Shown: positions 35,655 through 46,365, numbered from the stretch's first letter. The stretch: 64,000 nucleotides of DNA from Ammoniphilus resinae (GCF_017873965.1 NZ_JAGGKT010000001.1:1-64000), one strand, 5' to 3'. The notes: generated by a model not told the origin, from the sequence alone. Made by a program: numbers and translations.

Positions 35655-36643
35655 AATCATCGTTTATGCGTGAAGTCCGCGTCGAAGATGCGGTCGGGAT
35701 GCAGCTAGGACATGATTTGACACAGATTATTCCCGGTCAGTTTAAAGGCAGATTGTTCAAAGCGGGCCATATCATTACCGAAGAGGATATTCCTCGTTTA
35801 TTGGATATTGGAAAAAGACATATTTATGTTATGGAGATTCCTGTCGGCTTTCTACATGAAAATGAAGCCGCAGAAAGAATGGCGAAAGCCCTGGCAGAAA
35901 GCCAGTATATTGAAAAGACCGAGCCTTATGAAGGGAAGGTTACACTCAAATCGGCCATCCATGGTTTAATTAAGGTGGATCCGACACTTGTGCACAGGGT
36001 CAATCAGATTGAAGGCTTGGCCCTGGCCACCCTTACCTCAAACCAAGTGGTACGTCCAGGACAGCCGCTTGCAGGTGTTCGTCCCATTCCTTTAATCATT
36101 GAAGAAGAGAAGATTGCTGCTGTGGAGAAACTTTCCCATCTTCCAGCAATCACCGTTAAGCCTTTTATGAAGAAAAAGGTAGGGGTCGTGACAACCGGCA
36201 GTGAAGTCTTGACGGGGCGGATTAAGGATAAGTTTGGACCCGCAGTGCGTGAGAAGCTGGAACAATTCGATTCGGAACTGGTGGAACAAAGATTAGTGAA
36301 CGACGACTTAGAAAGCATTGTTCAGGAGATCCGATATTTCCTCGATCGCAAAGTCGATATGATTCTGGTAACGGGGGGCATGTCGGTAGATCCGGATGAT
36401 CGGACACCGGGTGCGATTAAGGCATCCGGTGCTCGCATTGTTCGCTATGGAACACCCATGCTGCCAGGTTCCATGCTGCTCATTGCCTATCATGGCGCAA
36501 CGCCGATTTTGGGGCTTCCGGGCTGTGTAATGCACGACCCATTCACCTCCTTTGATGTGTTCTTGCCAAGAATCCTGGCAGGTGAAACCATAGAGGAAGC
36601 CGATATTACCATGATCGGTTATGGCGGTTATTACACTTGCTAG
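35648..36643 (+). CDS. molybdopterin-binding domain protein
   Basis: The product is 331 residues. A unique N-terminal part (about 1-165, VEDAVGMQLGHDLTQI) precedes a MoaB/MoeA-like molybdopterin-binding domain (about 175-325; GVVTTGSEVLTGRI, LVTGGMSVDPDDRTPGAI, GLPGCVMHDPFTSFD). Such proteins occur next to molybdoenzyme genes in Firmicutes and may carry or insert cofactor. GGGAGG precedes the ATG, and it is coupled to moaB by overlap. The membrane molybdopterin oxidoreductase at 14865 is a possible client, though it is not linked. Confidence 0.88.
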   Translation: MVKSSFMREVRVEDAVGMQLGHDLTQIIPGQFKGRLFKAGHIITEEDIPRLLDIGKRHIYVMEIPVGFLHENEAAERMAKALAESQYIEKTEPYEGKVTLKSAIHGLIKVDPTLVHRVNQIEGLALATLTSNQVVRPGQPLAGVRPIPLIIEEEKIAAVEKLSHLPAITVKPFMKKKVGVVTTGSEVLTGRIKDKFGPAVREKLEQFDSELVEQRLVNDDLESIVQEIRYFLDRKVDMILVTGGMSVDPDDRTPGAIKASGARIVRYGTPMLPGSMLLIAYHGATPILGLPGCVMHDPFTSFDVFLPRILAGETIEEADITMIGYGGYYTC

Positions 36644-36662
36644 AGAGTAGGTGGAAGAATAG

Positions 36663-37313
36663 ATGGATACGATCATTCCCAAGGTAACGGCAAAGAGATT
36701 GCCTCTTTACTATCGGTACCTGGAAAAACTGGCTTCAGCGGGGATTCCCCGGGTTTCCTCAAAAGAGCTTAGCCGTTCGTTAAATATCGATCCGGCAACG
36801 ATTCGCAGGGATCTTTCCTATTTGGGAGCCTTGGGACGTAAAGGGTATGGATATGATGTTGAATATCTGATCCAATTTTTAAAACAGTTTTTAAAGCAGG
36901 ACGAGGTTACCCATTGTATTTTAATAGGTGTCGGAAATTTGGGGACAGCGCTTCTCCAATACGACTTTTTGAAAAACAATGCAATGCTCATCGCGGCTTT
37001 TGATATCGATCCGAAGAAAAAAGGGAAAACGATTAATTCCATTCCGATTTATTCTTTACGATCTTTGGAGAAATTTATGGCTGAGGAGGAACCCTTAGTG
37101 GCAATTCTAACGGTTCCTGTTCAGGCTGCTCAAGATATAACGGATCGTTTGGTGAACGCTGGGATTAAGGGGATCCTCAATTTCACCCCGACAACCCTGC
37201 AAGTGCCTGATGAAGTGAAGATTCATTATATTGATCTTAGTGTTGAGCTGCAGTCTTTAATCTATTTTTTGAAAAAAAGCGAACCGGTAGGTTTAAACGA
37301 AGATGACAGATAA
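36663..37313 (+). CDS. rex: redox-sensing transcriptional repressor Rex
   Basis: This 216-residue regulator senses the NADH/NAD ratio. It has an N-terminal winged helix (residues about 10-75; VSSKELSRSLNIDPATIRRDLSYLG) and a Rossmann domain with GVGNLGTALLQY near residue 90. Rex represses fermentation and respiration genes when NAD is high. It follows the molybdopterin-binding gene by 19 bases and overlaps tatC by 11, as in the rex-tat-groE neighbourhood of B. subtilis. Confidence 0.97.
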   Translation: MDTIIPKVTAKRLPLYYRYLEKLASAGIPRVSSKELSRSLNIDPATIRRDLSYLGALGRKGYGYDVEYLIQFLKQFLKQDEVTHCILIGVGNLGTALLQYDFLKNNAMLIAAFDIDPKKKGKTINSIPIYSLRSLEKFMAEEEPLVAILTVPVQAAQDITDRLVNAGIKGILNFTPTTLQVPDEVKIHYIDLSVELQSLIYFLKKSEPVGLNEDDR

Positions 37314-38085
37314 TGAGATGTCTTGGGTTGAACACCTAAGTGAAGTAAGAAAACGATTGATTTGGATAATACTTGGGTTTGTCGTGTCTATGGCGCTCGG
37401 GTTATTTCTGGCCCAACCAGTCATCGAGCACTTGAAAAACGACCCGGCCGCCATCAACATTTCCTGGCATGTATTTGGCATTTCCGATGCACTGAGGATT
37501 TATATGCAGGTATCCTTTACGGTTGCATTGTTGTTTACCCTGCCATTGATCCTCTATCATGCCTGGGCATTTGTTTCTCCGGGGTTATTGGCGACCGAAC
37601 GCAGGGCGATTGCACTGTATATCCCCTTTGCGTTCTTGTTGTTTTTGCTTGGGATAGGCTTCGGTTATTATGGACTTTTCCCGATGATTATTACCTTCAT
37701 GACCGGATTTACGACAGCCGTCGGAGCCGAGGAAACTTTTGGCATGACTCAATACTTTCAGTTTATGTTTAATTTGATTTTGCCAATTGCCCTGATTTTT
37801 GAACTGCCCATTGTCATTCTGTTTTTGACAACACTTCGTCTGATTACTCCGATCTTTCTGGTTAAATTTCGTAAGTATGCGATTTTTATTTCTGTCGTCA
37901 TCGCAGCGATGATCTCGCCACCCGATTTTGTTTCCCATACTTTGACGGCGATTCCCATTATTCTTCTCTATGAGTTGAGCATTTGGTTGTCTAAAGTAGT
38001 CTACCACAGACAGCAAATGCGTGATCGGTTGGCAGCAGCTGAGGAAGAAGAGGAGTTTGCGACGATTATAACGGATGATGAATAG
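37303..38085 (+). CDS. tatC: Sec-independent protein translocase subunit TatC
   Basis: This 260-residue inner-membrane protein with six helices is the signal-peptide receptor of the twin-arginine pathway. The conserved N-terminal HLSEVRKRLI, the Pro-rich loop after helix 2 (LYHAWAFVSPGLLATER) and the helix 4 region FELPIVILFL are present. The C-terminus is a short acidic tail. A tatA gene, which precedes tatC in B. subtilis, is missing here; rex is directly upstream with an 11-base overlap. Confidence 0.96.
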   Translation: MTDNEMSWVEHLSEVRKRLIWIILGFVVSMALGLFLAQPVIEHLKNDPAAINISWHVFGISDALRIYMQVSFTVALLFTLPLILYHAWAFVSPGLLATERRAIALYIPFAFLLFLLGIGFGYYGLFPMIITFMTGFTTAVGAEETFGMTQYFQFMFNLILPIALIFELPIVILFLTTLRLITPIFLVKFRKYAIFISVVIAAMISPPDFVSHTLTAIPIILLYELSIWLSKVVYHRQQMRDRLAAAEEEEEFATIITDDE

Positions 38086-38176
38086 GGGGAGGGGAGACAA
38101 ACGCCCTTCTTCTTCTTCTGATGTACTTGGATTTCTCTATTGCCTTCTGATCAGGAGGGATAAAATGGGGGGTCAT

Positions 38177-38214
38177 AAAAATTAACGGAAATTTTTTCCG
38201 TTAATTTTTTTTTT
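38177..38214 (+). terminator. tatC terminator formed by a dispersed palindrome
   Basis: AAAATTAACGGAAA and TTTCCGTTAATTTT form a perfect 14-bp stem with a four-base loop followed by a T-run. It is one copy of the palindrome family described for 38177-38370. Confidence 0.85.
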
Positions 38215-38370
38215 CAGCTTGATTTAGGAGAAGTAGCGGAAAAAGTTTCCGCTATTGTTCCAAAAAGGGGTAGAAATCCAGGTCATTGCAGTCAATAACG
38301 GAAAATTTTTCCGTTATTGATCCGCTTTTCCTTCGGTTTTTAATATTAACGGAAAAAAGTTCCTCTATTT
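38177..38370. repeat. cluster of four AACGGAAA/TTTCCGTT palindromes
   Basis: Copies lie at 38177-38208, 38232-38256 (GTAGCGGAAA/TTTCCGCTA), 38292-38320 (TCAATAACGG/CCGTTATTGA) and an imperfect one at about 38343-38370. Related copies lie at 20468-20545, about 40822-40845 and 56313-56337. Confidence 0.8.
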
Positions 38371-38670
38371 TTGCGTCTCGATACTTCCTATCCATTTATC
38401 CCTCAATCACATCCCAATGGACATGCCAGCCTGCACATTGCCCGTAATTTTCTTCTCCAAAACCAATTAGCAACCGCCAATTCAATCTCCAGAACAGAAT
38501 TTTTCTTCCAAGTTCACGAACCATTTAACCAGTACCAAGCCATATTTAAAGTGGACCGTCATTACAGTAGCTAAATTCCCAGGTATACCCGTTGTCAGCC
38601 GTCTATCGGCTTGTATGAACCTTCCTCCCCATGGATACAATGGAAGGGTCTGAAAAAAAATGTAAATAAG
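38371..38670. other. gene-free stretch before groES
   Basis: I see no gene, RNA or clear repeat in these 300 bases. A 67-codon frame through it has no ribosome site and no coding pattern. The groE promoter begins just after it. Confidence 0.5.
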
Positions 38671-38673
38671 GGC

Positions 38674-38702
38674 TTGCAAAGTGAAGAATAAATGACTATT
38701 AT
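38674..38702 (+). promoter_or_regulatory. sigma-A promoter of groESL
   Basis: TTGCAA (38674-38679), 17 bases and TATTAT (38697-38702) lie just upstream of the CIRCE operator, the usual arrangement. Confidence 0.75.
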
Positions 38703-38710
38703 ATTAATTG

Positions 38711-38737
38711 TTAGCACTCGTAATCATCGAGTGCTAA
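38711..38737 (+). promoter_or_regulatory. CIRCE element (HrcA operator)
   Basis: TTAGCACTC, nine bases, GAGTGCTAA is a perfect CIRCE inverted repeat. HrcA bound here represses groESL except under heat or protein-folding stress. Confidence 0.99.
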
Positions 38738-38784
38738 CAACAACAAATCCTAAAATGCGATAGTCCTTAAGGAGGGTGTTTCAA

Positions 38785-40745
<1,961 letters not shown>

Positions 40746-40765
40746 GGTAATAAAGTAAAGAAATA

Positions 40766-40796
40766 AAGCTGATCTCCTGGTGGGGTCAGCTTTTTT
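40766..40796 (+). terminator. groESL terminator
   Basis: AAGCTGATC pairs with GGGTCAGCTT (minor mismatch) followed by six Ts. Confidence 0.88.
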
Positions 40797-40948
40797 GCAT
40801 GTGCTTGGGAGGGATAAGGGTAGTACGGAAAACTCTTCGGTTATTTAGATTATATTATGAAGCTCCACCCTGATCTTTCTTAGTTGTCGTTTGCCTCCCG
40901 AAATAATAGAATGGAGGTAAGGGTTTATAGTAAGTTAGGGGGAGAAAA

Positions 40949-41407
40949 ATGGCCGGTAATACAGCGGAAATACAAGATTTGAATGAAATGATTAAACTCG
41001 TTATTTTTCGCGTCAATGATGAGGAATATGGAGTGGATGTGTCGCTCATCAAGTCGATCGAGAGAATGATGCAAATCACACGTGTTCCCAATGTCCAAGA
41101 GTACATACTCGGTGTCATGAACCTTCGGGGTTCGGTCATTCCAGTAGTGGATTTGCGCAGTAGATTTGGTTTTTCCGCCACCGAAATAAAAGAGGAAACA
41201 AGAATCATCGTACTCAGTATCGATGATGTGGATGTGGGGATCGTCGTTGATAGCTGTAGTGACGTGACAGACATCAATCGGGACCAAATTGAACCTCCAC
41301 CTAGTGTTGTGGGTGCAATCGAAGCTACCTTTATTCAAGGAGTAACGAAGATTGACCGTAGGTTAATTATCCTACTAGATATGGAGAAGACGCTCAAAAT
41401 AAAATAA
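40949..41407 (+). CDS. cheW: CheW-like chemotaxis coupling protein
   Basis: This 152-residue cytosolic adaptor links chemoreceptors to the CheA kinase. It is a single CheW domain: LVIFRVNDEEYGVDVSLIKSIE, ITRVPNVQEYILGVMNLRG, VIPVVDLRSRFG. It stands alone between two terminators, away from the main che/flagellar operon, so it is probably an accessory CheW copy. GGGGGAG precedes the ATG. I could not place a convincing sigma-D promoter upstream. Confidence 0.93.
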   Translation: MAGNTAEIQDLNEMIKLVIFRVNDEEYGVDVSLIKSIERMMQITRVPNVQEYILGVMNLRGSVIPVVDLRSRFGFSATEIKEETRIIVLSIDDVDVGIVVDSCSDVTDINRDQIEPPPSVVGAIEATFIQGVTKIDRRLIILLDMEKTLKIK

Positions 41408-41420
41408 ACTTTTTGGGTTT

Positions 41421-41448
41421 AGGGTGCGGAGGCACCCTCTCTTTTTTT
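41421..41448 (+). terminator. terminator after cheW
   Basis: AGGGTGC and GCACCCT form a stem with a short GGAG-type loop followed by CTCTTTTTTT. Confidence 0.92.
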
Positions 41449-41581
41449 GCCTTGGAATGTTGACAACAAGAATCTGGGAGATGTTTAAATATATTCCAAG
41501 TTATCTACCCTCCACTTAAAACTTTCCCCCACCTTTCTCCGTCTAAATAATAATCAGGATCACTTAGGGAGGAAAAAAGTC

Positions 41582-42550
41582 ATGAAACGAAATCAAGATA
41601 CGGTAAAAGGGATCGTTCTAGGATCAGTTCTCACTTTTGGTTTAACAGCATCAATGGGGAACTTGTCAGCAGCTGGAATTTATAAGAAGCTTGAAGCTGC
41701 ATTTAACGACATCAAGGTAAATGTTCAGGGTAAAGCAGTTGAACTAACCGATGCGAAAGGAAAAAAAGTTGAACCGTTTATCGTAGACGGTACAACTTAT
41801 TTGCCCGTTCGAGCAATGGCGGAAGTGTTGGGGCAGCCGGTCGAATGGGATTCCCATAACAACACGGTGTATATTGCTAAACCTCAAGCTCAAAACGAAG
41901 GTGTGCAGGTTGTGACGGCTCAAGAGATTAAAATGGAGGAAGGGAGAATCCACGCTAATATTCAGGTTCCTGCCATTGTCAATCTAAAAGACGAAGTCTT
42001 CCAGTCCACTTTAAATCAGAGGTTCCTCAAAGATGCTGAGAAATCTTTTCAAAATTTTAAAGAAGAGATAATAGATAAAAACGGTGCACCCCTAGCTATT
42101 GATGGCGGTTATAAAGTAGTTACAGACACTGAACAGCTCCTTAGTATTCAACGCTACACGGTAAAGACAGCAGCTTCAGGCGTTGAGACCATTCAATACG
42201 ACACGATTGACAAGAAAAGCAATGAGTGGATTACCTTACGCAGCTTATTTAAAGACGACCAGTTCCTCAGCGTCATCAGTGAAGATATTAAACAGCAAAT
42301 GAGGGCCCAAATGAAAGAAGATGAGGGAAAGGTCTATTGGGTTCGTGGAAGCAGTCTGCCGGATGAAAATGTAGTGGACCCCTTTGAAACAATCACAGGA
42401 GATCAGCCCTTTTATATTAACAATGACGGTAATCTCGTCATCTCTTTCAACGAATACGAAGTTGCTCCAGGGTATATGGGGATTGTTGAATTTGTGATTC
42501 CAACTGAGGCGATTGAGGATCTATTAGTGAGCCATCAATATATAAAATAA
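41582..42550 (+). CDS. exported protein with stalk (copper amine oxidase N-like) and DUF3298 domains
   Basis: This 322-residue exported protein has a signal peptide (about residues 1-31, ending LSAAG). It is followed by a stalk domain typical of Bacillales surface proteins (VDGTTYLPVRAMAEVLGQPVEWD, about 60-100). The C-terminal region (about 115-320) contains the DUF4163/DUF3298 pattern (TIDKKSNEWITLRSLFKDD, ENVVDPFETI, FNEYEVAPGYMGI), also found in anti-sigma factor RsiV where it binds lysozyme. The role is unknown; cell-wall sensing or binding is possible. GGAGGAAA precedes the ATG. TTGACA at 41460-41465 may be its -35 box. Confidence 0.88.
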   Translation: MKRNQDTVKGIVLGSVLTFGLTASMGNLSAAGIYKKLEAAFNDIKVNVQGKAVELTDAKGKKVEPFIVDGTTYLPVRAMAEVLGQPVEWDSHNNTVYIAKPQAQNEGVQVVTAQEIKMEEGRIHANIQVPAIVNLKDEVFQSTLNQRFLKDAEKSFQNFKEEIIDKNGAPLAIDGGYKVVTDTEQLLSIQRYTVKTAASGVETIQYDTIDKKSNEWITLRSLFKDDQFLSVISEDIKQQMRAQMKEDEGKVYWVRGSSLPDENVVDPFETITGDQPFYINNDGNLVISFNEYEVAPGYMGIVEFVIPTEAIEDLLVSHQYIK

Positions 42551-42568
42551 TCGGAAGGGGCAAACGAA

Positions 42569-42724
42569 ATGGATAATCAATTTTTCGTTGGCTGGGGTAC
42601 TTTGGCATTGATAAACGCCGCGTTAGCGCAAGGAAAAAACAGAACAGGATTAAATTGGTTTTTGCTATCCATATTCCTTGGACCCTTGGCAACTTTTATC
42701 TTGCTTTTCGTAGAGAAAAGATAG
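42569..42724 (+). CDS. 51-residue membrane protein of unknown function
   Basis: A small frame 18 bases after the stalk-domain gene encodes MDNQFFVGWGTLALINAA, LAQGKNRTGLNWFLLSI and FLGPLATFILLFVEKR, with two short hydrophobic segments around a GKNR turn. GGAAGGGG lies 8 bases before the ATG. Such two-helix proteins with a G-x-N-R turn recur in Bacillales as uncharacterised small membrane proteins. It is probably co-transcribed with its upstream neighbour. Confidence 0.7.
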   Translation: MDNQFFVGWGTLALINAALAQGKNRTGLNWFLLSIFLGPLATFILLFVEKR

Positions 42725-42808
42725 TATACGAAATACAAGATAGACGGAGGTGCGGCTGTTTGTTAAACTATAGTGAAACTGGGGATTAATCTCTTTGGAG
42801 GGTAAGAT

Positions 42809-43192
42809 ATGTGGAACGAATTTAAGAAATTCGCCCTAAAAGGCAATGTAATTGATCTCGCTGTCGGGGTAATCATCGGGACTGCTTTTGGGAAAATCGT
42901 TAGTTCATTAGTTAATGATGTGATTATGCCATTCTTTGGTCTAGTTTTGGGTGGAATAAACTTTAAGGACCTTGAGCTACCATTGGGAGATGCAGTTTTG
43001 AAATATGGGGCATTTCTCCAAACGGTGGTAGACTTCTTGATTGTTGCTTTTTCTATCTTCCTTTTCATCAAAGCAATAAATAGATTTAAACGAAAAGCAG
43101 AAGAAAAACCAGCAGCACCTCCGGTACCATCAAGGGAAGAAGAATTGCTCGCAGAAATCCGCGATCTATTGAAAAGCCAGGGAAGGAATTAA
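42809..43192 (+). CDS. mscL: large-conductance mechanosensitive channel MscL
   Basis: This 127-residue protein forms the pentameric emergency valve that opens under hypo-osmotic shock. The N-terminal amphipathic helix and TM1 ([27 protein letters not shown] split by the conserved GNVIDLAVG), TM2 ([19 protein letters not shown]) and the charged C-terminal helix are all present. GGAGGG precedes the ATG. Confidence 0.97.
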   Translation: MWNEFKKFALKGNVIDLAVGVIIGTAFGKIVSSLVNDVIMPFFGLVLGGINFKDLELPLGDAVLKYGAFLQTVVDFLIVAFSIFLFIKAINRFKRKAEEKPAAPPVPSREEELLAEIRDLLKSQGRN

Positions 43193-43224
43193 TCCTTCGC
43201 CGGGTTTCAGATTCATTAAACGAG

Positions 43225-43247
43225 AAGGGAGCCAATTGGGCTCCCTT
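43225..43247. terminator. shared hairpin between convergent mscL and SIMPL genes
   Basis: AAGGGAGCC and GGCTCCCTT form a 9-bp stem. The hairpin overlaps the SIMPL gene's stop codon. Only short T-tracts flank it, so it may be a modest bidirectional terminator. Confidence 0.6.
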
Positions 43248-43989
43248 AAAATTCGTACGTCACTTGGACTTGTCTGGAGAATTTTAATTCTCCCTGATTA
43301 ATTGAAGTTGATTGATCCTGGGCCATGGATTTGGCATTCATCATTTCCGCTGCTTCACGATATAAGACGGGTGGGGCGGATGTCCCTGATTCTTGAATCA
43401 CAATGACCCCCTTTACCGTTTTCCCCGCTTTTAGCGCCAAAGCATCTGCCTTTTTAGCTGCATTATCCACAGCCTTCTCGAGAGCCTGAATTTCATACTC
43501 TTCCTCTTTTTCTGTCCCAAAACGGACATTATCAATCCGATTAACGCCCGCCTTGGTTACAGCATCGAGCAGAGCTCCGATCGTTTCCATTTTTCGATAG
43601 GTAACCTCTACCATATGTTCCGAACGATACCCTTTAAGGACATTCTTATCCTTTTCCCATTGATATTCGGGGCCGGTATAGTAGCGAACGGTTTTGATGT
43701 CCGCTTTTTGAACCCCTTGTTTTACAATCGCATTTTGGATCTTGGAAAATAGCTCGGCATTTTTTTGCTGGGCTTCTTGCGCAGTTTTCCCTTCTGTATT
43801 CAGACCAAATTGAACGTATGCCACATCAGGGGCAATCGTGATTTCTCCTTTTCCAGAAACAGTAATTGTGTTGATCTGCTCAGTGCCAGCTGCTTTGGCA
43901 TCTGGGATCAGATAATGAGAAAAGGCCAGTCCACATCCAAATATCAAAACCAGTGCAACGGGTACTGCAATTAGCTTGGTCCACTTCAT
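43246..43989 (-). CDS. SIMPL (DUF541) domain exported protein
   Basis: This 247-residue protein has an N-terminal export signal (about residues 1-33, ending AKAAG) and a SIMPL domain throughout the mature part (TITVSGKGEITIAPDVAYVQFGLNTEG; NVRFGTEKEE; ALALKAGKTVKGVIVIQE). Members form oligomeric rings in envelopes; the function in Gram-positives is unclear and some relate to oxidative stress. A cysteine in LIFGCG hints at possible lipidation, but the signal-peptidase site after AKA fits better. AAGGAGT precedes the ATG. It is a single-gene unit. Confidence 0.88.
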   Translation of the reverse strand: MKWTKLIAVPVALVLIFGCGLAFSHYLIPDAKAAGTEQINTITVSGKGEITIAPDVAYVQFGLNTEGKTAQEAQQKNAELFSKIQNAIVKQGVQKADIKTVRYYTGPEYQWEKDKNVLKGYRSEHMVEVTYRKMETIGALLDAVTKAGVNRIDNVRFGTEKEEEYEIQALEKAVDNAAKKADALALKAGKTVKGVIVIQESGTSAPPVLYREAAEMMNAKSMAQDQSTSINQGELKFSRQVQVTYEF

Positions 43990-44153
43990 TTTGGGTCAAC
44001 TCCTTGTGATTTATTCTAATCACTAGACGTTGGGATTTGCAGGAAGGTTTCACAAACTTGGCAGAGTGAAGAAGGATAAAAACAGGGGTAGAAAGAATGC
44101 AAGATGTCCATAAAAAGGGGATTAATGACAGGATCGTAGGGAAGAGGTGAAAC

Positions 44154-44184
44154 CCTGTCGCATATTGTAGTGAATTGCGACAGG
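44154..44184 (-). terminator. hairpin after the SleB/CwlJ-type gene
   Basis: CCTGTCGCA and TGCGACAGG form perfect 9-bp arms with a 13-base loop. On the minus strand it is followed by GTTTCACCTCTT, so the T-tract is weak. Confidence 0.55.
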
Positions 44185-44202
44185 ATTGGGGAGTAGCTTT
44201 TC

Positions 44203-44895
44203 TTACTGGACCGCAAAAACATGATTTCCAATCCGAGCGGTTCTCTGTAAGCGATCCATCCAATGACTGCGGGATATTTTTGGATTATAAAAGTAAATTG
44301 CACCATTTGTCGGGTCGCTGCCAGAAAGAGCTTGTTTTGCAGCGGCGATAGACTCTTGGTCAGGTTGGTCATTAATTGCCCCGTTGGCTACGGGTTGGAA
44401 TTGGTATCGTCCATTGCGGCTTTGGTGGATGACATCATAAATTTGATTAGGGAATTGCTTGTTTTCGGTACGGTTAATAATCACTGCTCCGACTGCGACT
44501 TTCCCTTTAAATGGTTCACCCTTCGCTTCCGCATGGATAATCTTAGAAAGCCAGTTGAGATCTCTCAGTGTATAGCTGCGGTTAATTTGTGCTGCACTAC
44601 GGCTAGGCAGTTTTACCTGCTTTTTCGGAGAAGGATTCTTTTTTGCGACCTGAACTTTCTTTTTTGGCTTTAACACTTTTTCAACGTGTGTAATTTTCTC
44701 CGCTTGAATCTTCTTTTGAACGATTAAATCGTTTTGGAAAGGATTATTCCTTATTTTCTTTGTGACTCCATGTGAAACGGGCTGTTTGGTTGCCTGATCT
44801 AATTCTTTGGCATAGGCCAAGGAATGCGAGAGGATACCGATGGATCCCACAAAGAAAAGAAGAATCGGTATAATTCTAAGGTGTAGTTTATTCAT
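44203..44895 (-). CDS. SleB/CwlJ-family cell wall hydrolase
   Basis: This 230-residue exported enzyme has a signal peptide (about residues 1-28, ending AYA), a long Lys-rich linker (about 60-105) and a C-terminal Hydrolase_2 domain (about 115-230). The domain has IIHAEAKGEPFKGKVAVGAVIINR including the catalytic Glu of HAEA, NGRYQFQPVANG and ALSGSDPTNGAIYFYNP. The family opens cortex peptidoglycan during germination or trims vegetative wall; without a peptidoglycan-binding domain this one may be a wall enzyme of YkvT type. ATG 44895 has GAGGAAAA upstream. Confidence 0.92.
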   Translation of the reverse strand: MNKLHLRIIPILLFFVGSIGILSHSLAYAKELDQATKQPVSHGVTKKIRNNPFQNDLIVQKKIQAEKITHVEKVLKPKKKVQVAKKNPSPKKQVKLPSRSAAQINRSYTLRDLNWLSKIIHAEAKGEPFKGKVAVGAVIINRTENKQFPNQIYDVIHQSRNGRYQFQPVANGAINDQPDQESIAAAKQALSGSDPTNGAIYFYNPKISRSHWMDRLQRTARIGNHVFAVQ

Positions 44896-45070
44896 TAGTT
44901 TTCCTCGCTTTTCTACCCGCAGCTTTTTTGCTTGTGTAGTACAGCGAATTAATATTGAAATTAAAATATGTAACATCGTAACATAGTTTCAATCTTATGA
45001 GGCACGCAAAAATCTGGAAGTCTGCATAATAATGGGCAGCGTGGTTATAATAAGTGTACAAACCAATTAA

Positions 45071-45145
45071 TGGGCTGTAGCCAAGTGGTAAGGCAACGGA
45101 CTTTGACTCCGTCATGCCCTGGTTCGAATCCAGGCAGCCCAGCCA
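45071..45145 (+). tRNA. tRNA-Gln (anticodon TTG)
   Basis: This is a 75-nt cloverleaf with acceptor arms TGGGCTG and CAGCCCA, G73 and encoded CCA. Anticodon stem ACGGA/TCCGT holds CTTTGAC, giving TTG. A TATAAT at 45046-45051 is a likely -10 box. Confidence 0.97.
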
Positions 45146-45232
45146 TTTACCACCTTTGTCAGATCCCTCTTTTGTCTGCTAAGAATAAAGGAATCTTAAG
45201 TCCATCAAAATTCACTTCCAATATTTCTACGA

Positions 45233-45260
45233 AAAAACCGGGCTTTGCCCGGTTTTCCTA
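45233..45260 (+). terminator. terminator downstream of tRNA-Gln
   Basis: AAAACCGGG and CCCGGTTTT form a perfect 9-bp stem with a CTTTG loop. It has A- and T-rich flanks and could act in both directions. Confidence 0.85.
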
Positions 45261-45387
45261 TTTCTCCCCTGAAGATCCCCCCTTTTTCCAATTGAAACAC
45301 GATTTCCAACGTTTTAGCTGTTTTCACTTGATTCCATTTACAGTAAAATGAGAGTGCGATGGTGATAAACATATTTAGGGGGTTCAA

Positions 45388-46365
45388 ATGATCGATATAG
45401 AGAAAACCCAAAACATAGATCGGATTTTAACGAACGTTGAAAAAGTTGTGATCGGGAAACGCAAAACGATCCGCAAAATTCTCGCCGCTCTCTTTGCTAA
45501 AGGTCACATCCTGCTTGAAGATGTGCCAGGTGTTGGGAAAACCTTAATGGTTAAAGCCTTGGCGAAATCGATCGGCGGTACGTTCAGACGCATTCAATTC
45601 ACGCCAGATTTGCTTCCAACAGATATTTTGGGGCTTTCTATATATAATCAAAAAACGATGGAATTCGAATTTCGCCCGGGGCCGGTCGTAACACATATTC
45701 TACTCGCGGACGAAATCAATCGGACATCCCCCAAAACTCAATCGGCACTTCTAGAGGCCATGGGGGAAAGGGCCATCACCGTAGACGGAAAAACTTATGC
45801 ACTTGAACAACCGTTTCTTGTCATGGCTACGCAAAACCCCATTGAATACGAAGGGACGTTTGTCCTTCCAGAAGCGCAGATGGATCGGTTTATGATTAAA
45901 ATCAATCTGGGTTACCCGGACCGTGAGAGTGAACTGGCGATTTTGGATCGAATCAATGAGGTGCAGGATGACTCATCTTTACAAGCGGTATGCACCATTC
46001 AGGATATTGTGGAAATCCAGAGAGAAGTAACCCAGGTCTATGTCGATGATCTGGTAAAAGCATATATGGTGGATCTTTGCCGGAGCACAAGGGAGCATGA
46101 GCAGATTCTGCTTGGCGTTAGTCCGCGGGGGTCTGTATCCTTGTATCGTGCAGTGCAGGCTTGGGCTTTTCTAAATGGTCGGGATTTTGTTACGCCGGAT
46201 GATGTGAAGGAAATGATCCATGATGTTATAAATCACCGCATCCTGCTAACTCCAGATGCTAAAATTGAGGGGATCGGCGCAACAGAGGTGATAGCTGAAA
46301 TTGTTCGGGATGTTGCTGTTCCGATTACGGCAGGCTATGTCCCCGAAAAAAGAAGGAGTTTCTAA
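45388..46365 (+). CDS. MoxR-family AAA+ ATPase
   Basis: This 325-residue cytosolic chaperone-like ATPase has Walker A (DVPGVGKTLM, about residues 42-50), Walker B (LLADEINR, about 110), sensor ATQNPIEYEGTF and the C-terminal lid region GVSPRGSVSLYRA. MoxR proteins mature or assemble partner complexes and are nearly always followed by a DUF58 gene, as here. It corresponds to B. subtilis yeaC. The stop abuts the next start. Confidence 0.95.
   Translation: MIDIEKTQNIDRILTNVEKVVIGKRKTIRKILAALFAKGHILLEDVPGVGKTLMVKALAKSIGGTFRRIQFTPDLLPTDILGLSIYNQKTMEFEFRPGPVVTHILLADEINRTSPKTQSALLEAMGERAITVDGKTYALEQPFLVMATQNPIEYEGTFVLPEAQMDRFMIKINLGYPDRESELAILDRINEVQDDSSLQAVCTIQDIVEIQREVTQVYVDDLVKAYMVDLCRSTREHEQILLGVSPRGSVSLYRAVQAWAFLNGRDFVTPDDVKEMIHDVINHRILLTPDAKIEGIGATEVIAEIVRDVAVPITAGYVPEKRRSF

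Noticed and set aside
45070-45351. 93-codon ORF over tRNA-Gln
   Set aside because: It starts inside the tRNA and crosses a terminator; no coding signature.
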